From Anaerocolumna xylanovorans DSM 12503 (GTDB taxonomy: Bacteria; Bacillota; Clostridia; Lachnospirales; Lachnospiraceae), in the NCBI RefSeq assembly GCF_900143645.1, contig NZ_FRFD01000016.1, forward strand, positions 1-64,000: DNA of 64,000 nucleotides. Direction: 5' to 3'. A program made the position numbers and the translations under genes. Positions 1 through 8,283 of the stretch are shown here, piece by piece. The notes under the pieces were generated by a model that saw only the letters and a program-made list of their open reading frames with translations, was not told the DNA's origin and did no database searches. Positions within the stretch are counted from its first letter, which is position 1; every line of letters begins with the position of its first letter.

Positions 1-2594
1 GGGGACACCCCATCCAGGAATGCAAGCGTATCCACATTTCCGTTGGTTATGTCCGAATCATAGATGGTATCAATCCCATAACCTCTTCCAAACCGGTAAG
101 TATCATTTCCGCTCCCTCCATAAAGCTTATCATTCCCGGTTCCTCCGTCCAGAACATCATTTCCCTTTCCATATCCATTTTCTCCATAAAGGATATCATC
201 TCCGGTCCCACCTTCCAGATAGTCATCTCCCTCTCCTCCTGCTAAGGTATCCGTTCCATCTCCTCCATACAGCCGGTTGTCTCCTCCACCAGAGGAGATA
301 CTATCATTTCCTTCATATCCCCAAATTGCTTCACTTTGATTTGTTCCTATAAGGGTATCATTTCCGCCTGTTCCAAGTATCTCAACCTTACCAGCACATT
401 CCAGGATACGTAGGTAATCCTCCCCTTTCGTTTCAAATGTTTTATAAAATGTACTATAATCAGCTATATCAATAAGCTTCAATTGATTTAAGCTATTAAC
501 AACTTCTCTTAATTTTTTCTTACCAGATTCCTCGTCATAAGAAATCTGTACAAGAATCTCAGATGCTATATTGGAAAGATCTAACTTTACAGCATTGGAT
601 TTTTCATCCCAGACCAACGTCATCTTACTAAACAACTCTTTCATTTCAGTTTGTGCCAACAACTGAGAGTATATGAAGTTTGAAAGCTTGTCAAACGCTT
701 CCAATAATAGAGGCGCTGCTTGTCCATGTGGATTAGGATCTTTCTCATTCCAACACCAAACACCTAAATATTTTTCTCCAAAGAGCACTTCAAGCGCTTC
801 TAACTTTCTGGCATCCCCAATTGCATTTCCATATATTTGACTTGTCGCACGGCTGTTTGGATCAATATTTTCCACACCCGTCCATGCATAGATTATATTA
901 GTTATCAATTGCTTCTTCTTACCTGGATCTGTTTCCCCTATAAACTGCTCTACAAGAGCCTGTAAATGCTTGCTGCTGTCATGCAGCATTGCCTGATGAA
1001 GACTGTATGCATTACCAAAACCCATTAGATCAGGTAACTTGGCGATTTCCGTAGTCTCCTCCAACTTATCTCTTGCGGCTGTGAACATAGCATCCACTTT
1101 AAACCACACATCCTCAATTGCAGCAGTTGTCCCATCTGACTTTGTATAAGTACTAATCTGCCTGTGTTCATTTCCTTGGGCATCCACCATCGTAGATGTA
1201 GCGTATTTTGTTGAAATGGAAGAGATCTGAGCATCCGAAAGCGTCATAAGCTCTCCCTTATCTGTCACACCGTTTCCGTTGCTATCCTTCCAAATACGCA
1301 ATTCACCAAAAGCAGCATCCTTTATGTCAATCACTCCATCCTTATTGCTATCCAGCTCTGCAAGGGCATCAAACCCGTTAGCCGCCTTTGTACCATTTGT
1401 CAGTAAGGTACTGTCGCCAAAAAGTTCTTTCCCACCGTCAATAACACTGTCTCCGTTAATATCACGTACCAGCAGACCATCATCTTTACCTACCCATGAT
1501 GTCTTTTCAGAAAAGCCGTTATCATTCTGATCAAAATGAATACCATCTTTGAGTAATGTCGTTTCAACACCGTCACCATCAAGATCCAAGACAATTGGAG
1601 ATTTTGTGACTTCAGCTGTGTAGAATATAGCTCTTATTTCAGTCAAGAGCTCATTAAAGGCTTTCTCACTGCCACTGTTTAGAATTCCTCCGGCTATATT
1701 GCTTCCCAATTCCCCATCCATACCAAGCTTAATACCGGTATCGTTTATACTGTGGTATAAGCTTTGTACCTCTGATATGGAGGAATTATACTGGCTTAAC
1801 AGGCCTTGGTATTCTGCCTTTTCACCTGCCAGCTCCGTGTTCCCAACCTCCATATTAAAAAGCCATGCGTAGTCAGATGCAAACTGGTTATAGGCATCTA
1901 ATGCTTTTTGGTATTCCAATTGTCCGCTTCTTACCGTACTGCTTGCCAGAGCATCAACTTCTGCCTTACTATAATTGATTTCTTCTCCTGATAATACAGA
2001 ATCTAAAATATCATCATATACTTTTAACTGTGCAACATATTGGTCCACAATTTTTAATCCTGTTGTAAGTAACTGGCTCCCAATGTTTAACTCCATAGAC
2101 ACAATGCCGCAAATAGAGCCTGAACCTGTACCAATAATCGTAGATGCTATATTAAAAATTTCAGGTGCTATCTGAGCTATTTTTTGCCGGTATTCATAAC
2201 TGTCTCTATTCAATCCCTTTGCCGAATCCATGATTTCCTTTATATCAGCCACATCGGAAAATAAGCTTTTCATCAGACCGGTGACACTGCTTACTTTATC
2301 GTATAGCTGCAGGCTTTTGGCATATGGATTATTTTTTAATTCATACTCATACTTGCTTATCAATATGTCCGGAGGCAGGCTCTCCAAATCCTTGCAATTC
2401 TTTGCAAAAGCGGCAAATTGGCCGCTGCCCGCCTGCTCTGCCTGTTCTGAGAATACACTCGCAATAAGATATTTTTTTGGATCCGGTACCATCCCCGAGA
2501 GCTCTCCCTGTATCAGATCATCCAGGAACTTCATATAGTCATCAAAGACAATTTGCTCCGGGTTAGTGCTGTTGTTTACATTTTCATTTTCCAT
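1..2594 (-). CDS. RTX-type calcium-binding repeat protein, C-terminus beyond left edge
   Basis: The frame opens at ATG 2594 behind GGAGAG and stays open to base 1, so at least 864 residues are encoded and the end is missing. No signal peptide is seen. Residues about 1-330 are helical and unassigned. About 335-480 carry the RTX-associated block LDLDGDGVETT, then WVGKDDGLLVRDINGD, GGKELFGD and several DxNxDG calcium loops. From about residue 741 come glycine-aspartate nonapeptides such as GGTGNDTLIG, YGGDGTDTL and YGGSGNDTYRFGRG, the typical calcium beta-roll of type I secreted proteins. RTX proteins are common in Gram-negatives and rarer in Gram-positives; neither a type I exporter nor a catalytic domain is visible here. 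Assignment to the RTX/HCBP superfamily is firm; function is unknown. Confidence 0.88.
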   Translation of the reverse strand, partial: MENENVNNSTNPEQIVFDDYMKFLDDLIQGELSGMVPDPKKYLIASVFSEQAEQAGSGQFAAFAKNCKDLESLPPDILISKYEYELKNNPYAKSLQLYDKVSSVTGLMKSLFSDVADIKEIMDSAKGLNRDSYEYRQKIAQIAPEIFNIASTIIGTGSGSICGIVSMELNIGSQLLTTGLKIVDQYVAQLKVYDDILDSVLSGEEINYSKAEVDALASSTVRSGQLEYQKALDAYNQFASDYAWLFNMEVGNTELAGEKAEYQGLLSQYNSSISEVQSLYHSINDTGIKLGMDGELGSNIAGGILNSGSEKAFNELLTEIRAIFYTAEVTKSPIVLDLDGDGVETTLLKDGIHFDQNDNGFSEKTSWVGKDDGLLVRDINGDSVIDGGKELFGDSTLLTNGTKAANGFDALAELDSNKDGVIDIKDAAFGELRIWKDSNGNGVTDKGELMTLSDAQISSISTKYATSTMVDAQGNEHRQISTYTKSDGTTAAIEDVWFKVDAMFTAARDKLEETTEIAKLPDLMGFGNAYSLHQAMLHDSSKHLQALVEQFIGETDPGKKKQLITNIIYAWTGVENIDPNSRATSQIYGNAIGDARKLEALEVLFGEKYLGVWCWNEKDPNPHGQAAPLLLEAFDKLSNFIYSQLLAQTEMKELFSKMTLVWDEKSNAVKLDLSNIASEILVQISYDEESGKKKLREVVNSLNQLKLIDIADYSTFYKTFETKGEDYLRILECAGKVEILGTGGNDTLIGTNQSEAIWGYEGNDSISSGGGDNRLYGGDGTDTLAGGEGDDYLEGGTGDDILYGENGYGKGNDVLDGGTGNDKLYGGSGNDTYRFGRGYGIDTIYDSDITNGNVDTLAFLDGVS

Positions 2595-2986
2595 TCAATC
2601 TTCTCTCCTCTATTATACTAATTTAGAAAACATAAAAATAATAATGCTGTACTATCCCTTTCAAAATTAAGAATCAGGCACCAATGGTTATATTTCTTAT
2701 AAATGCGGCCAAAAAAAATTGCATTCCAAAAACAGCTTTCGCTCTTTTCAAAAATGCAACTCAACCATCCTAAGCAAGAGATTCGTATTTTACCTTTTTC
2801 CTGCCCTTAGACTTGTAGCTTTGTGCCCTCATTTTTCAATGAGTTTACCTCTGTATTTTCCTTTTTTTTCATACCGCTTTCTATATACTACATTTTTTGG
2901 TTTTATCTGTCAATATTATTTTCCCAATTTTTACACTAATCGATATAATCCAACATTACCCGGATAAATTTTGATTACATAAAAAT
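2595..2986. other. intergenic region without recognised gene
   Basis: About 390 AT-rich bases lie between the RTX gene start and the pilus operon terminator. It must hold the RTX promoter, but I see no convincing -35/-10 pair. Short open frames here have no ribosome binding site or recognisable product. Confidence 0.5.
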
Positions 2987-3015
2987 ACAAGCCTGTTAAA
3001 AAACAACAGGCTTGT
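2987..3015 (-). terminator. rho-independent terminator of the pilus operon
   Basis: ACAAGCCTGTT and AACAGGCTTGT form an 11-bp perfect stem with a short A-rich loop, 11 bases past the stop of the DUF5057 gene. On the minus strand a short T-rich run follows. It closes the operon that starts at pilB. Confidence 0.85.
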
Positions 3016-3025
3016 TCAGAATCTT

Positions 3026-6000
3026 CTAATCCAAATCAAAATATGGTTTCGTAATCAGAGTCAATTTCGTGACACTGTTTTGCTCGATTACATTATTGTC
3101 TTCATCCTTTCCGATGGAAGTCAAATCCATTTCAATCAGCAGCTTTCCTTCCCCATTAAAATACTTTAAGGGAACATCAATGGCAAATTCATTGTCTGAA
3201 TTTAATTTCGTACCTTTTCCGGGTACTACCATACAAATTCCATCGGTATCAACGTTCTTTGTAGGAAGGACGCTTGTGGAGCTGCTGTTTGCCTGGGGAT
3301 TCAACTGTACACGAATTGTTCTCGTGCTGTCAGCCGGATCTGGTAAAACGGCATAATAGGAAACATAGTAATCCCTGTCACTGGTATTGACCACACTCTC
3401 TTCTTCCACCCGGAACTTAACTGTCTTCACCTGGCTGGTGTCCGTTGTTGTAATGGTATCCGTATCCGAATTAATAAACAGGTACTGTTCATCGGAATCT
3501 ACCGTATAGACATCATCATTGGTAACTACAAGCTTAGGTTTTGCCGTTCCCGCACGATAAGAACTGATCATGGTGTTGATGAATAATTTAATTTCATCAT
3601 CGGTCAGATTAACCGTATGTCCCAAGCCGGTATAGGTTATATTTCCTTTATTATAGATGTAATAGTTATTTCGTGAATCATTTTCTCTGGAGGAGTAAAA
3701 GCCGTTATTGTTTCCCCCGTTCAATTTGCTTTTGCTGTCTGAGAGATTGTACCATACTACCATGTCATCCTCTTCTAAGTCCAACTGATAATATTGGGTG
3801 TGAGTAGTAGAAATTGATATGGTATCATTGATCTTAAAGGGATATTGAGTAATCTGCCCTCTATTGGCAATGGATATCCTGGTAGTTTCCATGAAGGAAA
3901 GATTTCCCCAGCTTTTACTGCTTGTAGTATCGTTCCGGTCATAATTATAACCGTTACCGCTCCTCCAATACAGCTTATTACTGTTATCCGTATAGAATTT
4001 CCAGTATTTATCTGTTCCGCTTGCTAAATTTGCTCCGCTGTCGTATATTCTAATTGGATTTGATATGAGATTATTGGTTGTATCATTGTAATAAATCGGC
4101 TGGCTGTTCCCACTGATTCCCGTTGTAAAGTGAAAGCGGTCCTGGGACATAATCTTTCTTAGCATATCATTATATAGGCGCTCTTGTCCTGCATCTTTAT
4201 CCCAGATGACATCGTGGCTGAAAATTACACTCTTTCCCTGTTTAATGAAATCCTGTATATTCTGGTTCGCATATTTATTGTGGGTATAGCTGCAGCAGTC
4301 CCTAAAGCCCAGAATCAGCATGTCATAATCTGTCAGGAAATCATACTTTCCTGACACCGCATCTCCGGTGCAATTCCTATACAATCTCAAAAATGTCGAG
4401 TTACTCATAAATGTTATATCCACTTTGTATTCCGCAACAGAATTCAAATATTTTTGAAATCTCGTATCAGTCTGCATATTAAGGTTGGTCGACTGGTCTC
4501 CGGTTCCGGCGTCAATAACCACTTGCAATACCTTCAGCTTTACTTTGTTTGCTTCACTGGTTTGCTTGATTACTGTATAATTAATCTCGCTGGCCCGTAT
4601 GGAATTATTACCAACCGCATTTACTTCCAGCTTCCAGGGAATAATCCCCTGATAGGAAGCATCCAAATGCCTGATTACCGTATACCAGGTATCCGGCTTT
4701 AAGGAATTGACATTAACATTCCTGTTCCCTTCATCCTTGACTGTCAGGCTGCTGATTACCTCCTGTTTGGCATCGGTAGGTGTGTCAAGGGAACCGTTGT
4801 ATTTTCCGTCACCGTTATTATCGATATACAGCTTTACTGCATATTTATCCGCCGAGCCCTTTATTTTAAACTTATATTTTAATGTATTGCTGCTGTTATA
4901 CTGCACTGTAGATATACTTCCGTCTGCCTTGGTTGTATAATTATAGGCTACCGGATACATGGAAGAATCACTTTTATCGGCAAACTCCAGGCTGCAGGAA
5001 CAATCCGTTAATTTTCTTTCCAGAATGTAACTGTTGAAGTTATCTTCATAAAATATTCTGTCTTTATACTGGGCCCTGTAATCTCTCTGGGCCTGGATCT
5101 TGTTCTGGTCCGTATATACTCTTAGTCCCGGCTGTTCAATGACATCGGCGAGATTATATACATAAGAAGCTTTGTCCACATATGCCGATACTTTGCTTCT
5201 CGTAGTGTCCGTATAAAAACCACTGGTAAGCATAACCGGTTTACCGGATTGCATAAAACTTTTTAACTGGTCTAATTTCCTCTTCGTCAGGTCATTGCCG
5301 GAATAACGGATACTGCTGTCCGCATTTACCATGTCTCCTATCGATAAATAAATCTTGCCTTTTAGATTTTGGTCATTGTATTTTGTAATATCCTTATATC
5401 CAGTATTCAAGCCAAGGATAATCATATCATATTTTGAATTGATGTCTTCAATCTTACCGATATAATCATAGGTTGTCATCGTAGTAACATGAATGTCCTC
5501 TGTCCCGCCCATAAAATACGGGAAGAATTTACGGTATCTGGCTTCCCATCCGGCAGAGCCATAGACAAAGCTATCATAAGGCTCTATCTCTAATATATTT
5601 AATTCTTTCTTGTCCGCCCAGTCAAATTTCTGATGCAGCAGGAAAAAGATTGCTTCTGCCGGTGTAAGAGACGCCCTTCTTGCACTGTTCGGATCAGCAT
5701 TTTCTTTCTCATATTTATCCCAGTATTCATAAAAGTCAAAAGCATCTTTCGTTACCGTTATCTCATTGATGTTCTTTGAATTGAGATTTTCCAGTAAGCT
5801 CATATCTCCATTATAAGTATAAACACCCTCGCCGACAGTGGTATTACTTGCTGTCATATAGGGATTCTTTAATACCAGATCGCCGTACTTTGTCTTTGCC
5901 CCATTATCCGGGAAGGTATTTTGATCCCACTTGGTAATTATCTCATTCCCGTTCTTTCCAACGTAATAACCTGTAACTTTTCCACTTACCGTCGTAGTTT

Positions 6001-7069
6001 TTATTTTACCCGTAGTCACCAGGAGACGGTCAAAATTAGCCGGTCCCATCTGGAGCAGCATAATACAGAGCTTATGGGCATTATTATCAGATTCCCCCGA
6101 AAGATAAACCGTGGTCAGGTCCAACACGACCGATGCTCTGTTTTTGGATACCATCCGGTTAAAAATAGCCATCACAGCATCCCAGGTCAAATCATTATCT
6201 CCCTTAAAATCAGCCGGAGGATTGTTAAGAGTTATTCCTTCTTTGTTAAACTTATTCCATATACTGACCATTCCATCATTAATATCATGGTTTTTACCGT
6301 TAATATATATGATGTCCGCCTTATTGATTAATTCAAGGTTTGCCGAATTAGCCAAATCCGTCGGGTCAACGGTTATTACTACCGTTTTATAATTGCCAAG
6401 TTTATCTGCCGGAACCCTGATAGCTTCTTTTAAAAATGTATTTTTATGTACAAACAGCATTTTAGTTCTGGAATAACGCTTGACACTTAGCCAGACTTTA
6501 TCGGCCGTATGATCCGTTGGAGCACTATAATTATTATCCGCTACCCAAACATACTGTCCCTGTCCCTCGCCCACATAAGTATAGGTATAATTGGAACCAT
6601 TCTTTTCCTGCTTAATCGTTCCGGTTCCGTCTGATACCTTCTGGAAATAGCCTCTTATATCATCCGGACTGTCCCAGTTCCCCGCACCGGAAGCCAGTTC
6701 CTCTGCATCAATCTCAAACTCATATTTATACTCAGTGGCAGCGGTACAATCAGCAAACTGTCTGGATTTATAAGTATATGCCAGGCTGTCGATTGAAAGC
6801 TTATCCATATCCACCGGCTCACACCCGGGAATCCAATATCCGATTTCTGAAAAGCTTTTATTGGGAACTATCTCTAAAATAAATAAAGGATTATTTTCGG
6901 TCCCAAGCTCACTTACTCCATCCTTGGCAGGGGGTGGGATAGTTTCTCCGGCATTTGCAGTTTCCGCTGATACCAGCCCATAAACTCCGGCGAGAACACA
7001 GCCGATTACCAGAAATACTAATGCAGCAATGAATATTGGGTTACCTTTTAAAAATGATTTTCTTTTCAC
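3026..7069 (-). CDS. DUF5057-type surface protein at the end of the pilus operon
   Basis: 1347 residues from GTG 7069, preceded by GGAGGAG. An uncleaved or weakly cleaved N-terminal signal anchor (hydrophobic residues about 12-32) is followed by a long extracellular region beginning NPLFILEIVPNKSFSEIG, typical of the clostridial DUF5057 family as I remember it. The body has repeated Rossmann-like segments (for example YDMIILGLNTGYKD and YDMLILGFRDCC, roughly residues 530-560 and 910-940) and ends in beta-rich sequence. It is the last gene of the type IV pilus operon, directly after the minor pilins. That suggests a pilus-linked exported factor, perhaps a tip adhesin or assembly partner; this is inference from position only, and no enzymatic motif is visible. 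Confidence 0.7.
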   Translation of the reverse strand: MKRKSFLKGNPIFIAALVFLVIGCVLAGVYGLVSAETANAGETIPPPAKDGVSELGTENNPLFILEIVPNKSFSEIGYWIPGCEPVDMDKLSIDSLAYTYKSRQFADCTAATEYKYEFEIDAEELASGAGNWDSPDDIRGYFQKVSDGTGTIKQEKNGSNYTYTYVGEGQGQYVWVADNNYSAPTDHTADKVWLSVKRYSRTKMLFVHKNTFLKEAIRVPADKLGNYKTVVITVDPTDLANSANLELINKADIIYINGKNHDINDGMVSIWNKFNKEGITLNNPPADFKGDNDLTWDAVMAIFNRMVSKNRASVVLDLTTVYLSGESDNNAHKLCIMLLQMGPANFDRLLVTTGKIKTTTVSGKVTGYYVGKNGNEIITKWDQNTFPDNGAKTKYGDLVLKNPYMTASNTTVGEGVYTYNGDMSLLENLNSKNINEITVTKDAFDFYEYWDKYEKENADPNSARRASLTPAEAIFFLLHQKFDWADKKELNILEIEPYDSFVYGSAGWEARYRKFFPYFMGGTEDIHVTTMTTYDYIGKIEDINSKYDMIILGLNTGYKDITKYNDQNLKGKIYLSIGDMVNADSSIRYSGNDLTKRKLDQLKSFMQSGKPVMLTSGFYTDTTRSKVSAYVDKASYVYNLADVIEQPGLRVYTDQNKIQAQRDYRAQYKDRIFYEDNFNSYILERKLTDCSCSLEFADKSDSSMYPVAYNYTTKADGSISTVQYNSSNTLKYKFKIKGSADKYAVKLYIDNNGDGKYNGSLDTPTDAKQEVISSLTVKDEGNRNVNVNSLKPDTWYTVIRHLDASYQGIIPWKLEVNAVGNNSIRASEINYTVIKQTSEANKVKLKVLQVVIDAGTGDQSTNLNMQTDTRFQKYLNSVAEYKVDITFMSNSTFLRLYRNCTGDAVSGKYDFLTDYDMLILGFRDCCSYTHNKYANQNIQDFIKQGKSVIFSHDVIWDKDAGQERLYNDMLRKIMSQDRFHFTTGISGNSQPIYYNDTTNNLISNPIRIYDSGANLASGTDKYWKFYTDNSNKLYWRSGNGYNYDRNDTTSSKSWGNLSFMETTRISIANRGQITQYPFKINDTISISTTHTQYYQLDLEEDDMVVWYNLSDSKSKLNGGNNNGFYSSRENDSRNNYYIYNKGNITYTGLGHTVNLTDDEIKLFINTMISSYRAGTAKPKLVVTNDDVYTVDSDEQYLFINSDTDTITTTDTSQVKTVKFRVEEESVVNTSDRDYYVSYYAVLPDPADSTRTIRVQLNPQANSSSTSVLPTKNVDTDGICMVVPGKGTKLNSDNEFAIDVPLKYFNGEGKLLIEMDLTSIGKDEDNNVIEQNSVTKLTLITKPYFDLD

Positions 7070-7120
7070 AGCTTCTCCTCCATTGCACTTTCCTGCCTAT
7101 GTGCAGGATATCGGACCGGT

Positions 7121-7687
7121 TCAGGGAATATTAACGATTCTGTTTCTTAACTTCATATCTTCCGCCAGCTTATATTCTCTGCCGTTATATTTCATCCTAA
7201 GACTGACCGTAAGGGTCGTACCGGATGCACCGGTTCTGTCATCAATAAGCTTCCCCGATACCTCAAACCCCTCCACATATTCTCCCATCAGGTTATCCTC
7301 AGTCACTGTCCCGCTTTGTACAGCCGCCATCACAGAAGTCTTCCCTCCGGCTGTAGTGTGGTAGAGATACATGTTATGGTCACTGCCGTTAAACCATATG
7401 ATTTCCATTGCATCCGTTGTAGTTGCTGCATTCCCGTCACTATGGTAAATGGTAAGTGCAGCGTTTCCACTGTCATATTCTATGTTATTTCCCTCCAGAA
7501 CATATTCCCGTATCTGGTTCATTATCGTCTGTGCTTCCGTCTGCAGGGATATTTCACTTTGGGCTGCCTGATATCCGCGGCTTCCGGCTGACATAAATAA
7601 AATAATTGCGGCAATTATAATCGAAGAGATTGCCATGCCTATAATTAGCTCAATAAGAGAGATTCCCCGGTTGTTTGACTTTTTCAT
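7121..7687 (-). CDS. minor prepilin, PilW/PulJ-like
   Basis: 188 residues. The N-terminus has a short basic leader, a prepilin peptidase site (NNRG|ISLIELIIGM) with Glu at +5 of the mature protein, and one hydrophobic helix of about 20 residues, followed by a small beta-rich head. Length and position, after the GspH-like and PilX-like genes and before the DUF5057 gene, fit the GspJ/PilW class of minor pilins that prime pilus assembly. ATG 7687 is preceded by AGGTGATG. The exact minor-pilin class is uncertain; the prepilin identity is firm. Confidence 0.85.
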   Translation of the reverse strand: MKKSNNRGISLIELIIGMAISSIIIAAIILFMSAGSRGYQAAQSEISLQTEAQTIMNQIREYVLEGNNIEYDSGNAALTIYHSDGNAATTTDAMEIIWFNGSDHNMYLYHTTAGGKTSVMAAVQSGTVTEDNLMGEYVEGFEVSGKLIDDRTGASGTTLTVSLRMKYNGREYKLAEDMKLRNRIVNIP

Positions 7688-7726
7688 ATGTCCATCACCT
7701 GCCTGTTTTCATGTAAAAGCGCATCC

Positions 7727-8245
7727 CTATTTCACAAAATGTTTCCCGGATGCCTGGATTAACCGGATGGTATACCGGATAGTTCCGTCCTGGTCCTTTA
7801 TAAGTATATTTTTATAATAATCCGTTCCGTTGCTGCTTAATTCTCCTGTGCTTTTTTCAAAGCTGACTTTCATATAATTTCCGGAAGTAAAATCGCCTAC
7901 TTCCTGCTCTGCCGCTGGATCTGCACTGGTCTGATAGAAAATGCCAAGCTGCCTGTTTCCAATCAAAACACCGGAATTATCAAGGAGGCCGGCCGATGGA
8001 CCGGAAGTACTTTCTTTCATGTAATAGGAATCCCCATGGAGGTAAATATACAAATAAGACTTTTCTGCCTTACTCATATCCTCTATCCGGATTTTGTCCA
8101 GGGCAGCATTTAACTCATAGGCACATCTTTTTGCATTTCCATATTTGATATAGTTTAAACCGCCAAAAGTCATCACAGTAAGGACGGAGAGGATTGCTAT
8201 TACAATAATGATTTCGATTAATGTGATGCCCCGGTTGCGCTTCAT
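7727..8245 (-). CDS. minor prepilin, GspH/FimT-like
   Basis: 172 residues from ATG 8245, chosen because GGAAGGAG stands 7 bases upstream; an upstream in-frame start at 8299 lies inside the previous gene and lacks such a site. The protein starts MKRNRGITLIEIIIVIAILS: cleavage after RG and Glu at +5. A beta-rich head of about 130 residues follows, the size of FimT/GspH pseudopilins. It overlaps neither neighbour and belongs to the minor-pilin block. Confidence 0.85.
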   Translation of the reverse strand: MKRNRGITLIEIIIVIAILSVLTVMTFGGLNYIKYGNAKRCAYELNAALDKIRIEDMSKAEKSYLYIYLHGDSYYMKESTSGPSAGLLDNSGVLIGNRQLGIFYQTSADPAAEQEVGDFTSGNYMKVSFEKSTGELSSNGTDYYKNILIKDQDGTIRYTIRLIQASGKHFVK

Positions 8246-8283
8246 TTCCGTACTCCTTCCCGAACTAAGTGCCGTACTCCTAT

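Noticed and set aside
2719..2967. 82-codon plus-strand frame in the gap before the pilus terminator
   Set aside because: No ribosome binding site and a hydrophobic, phenylalanine-rich product expected from AT-rich noncoding DNA.
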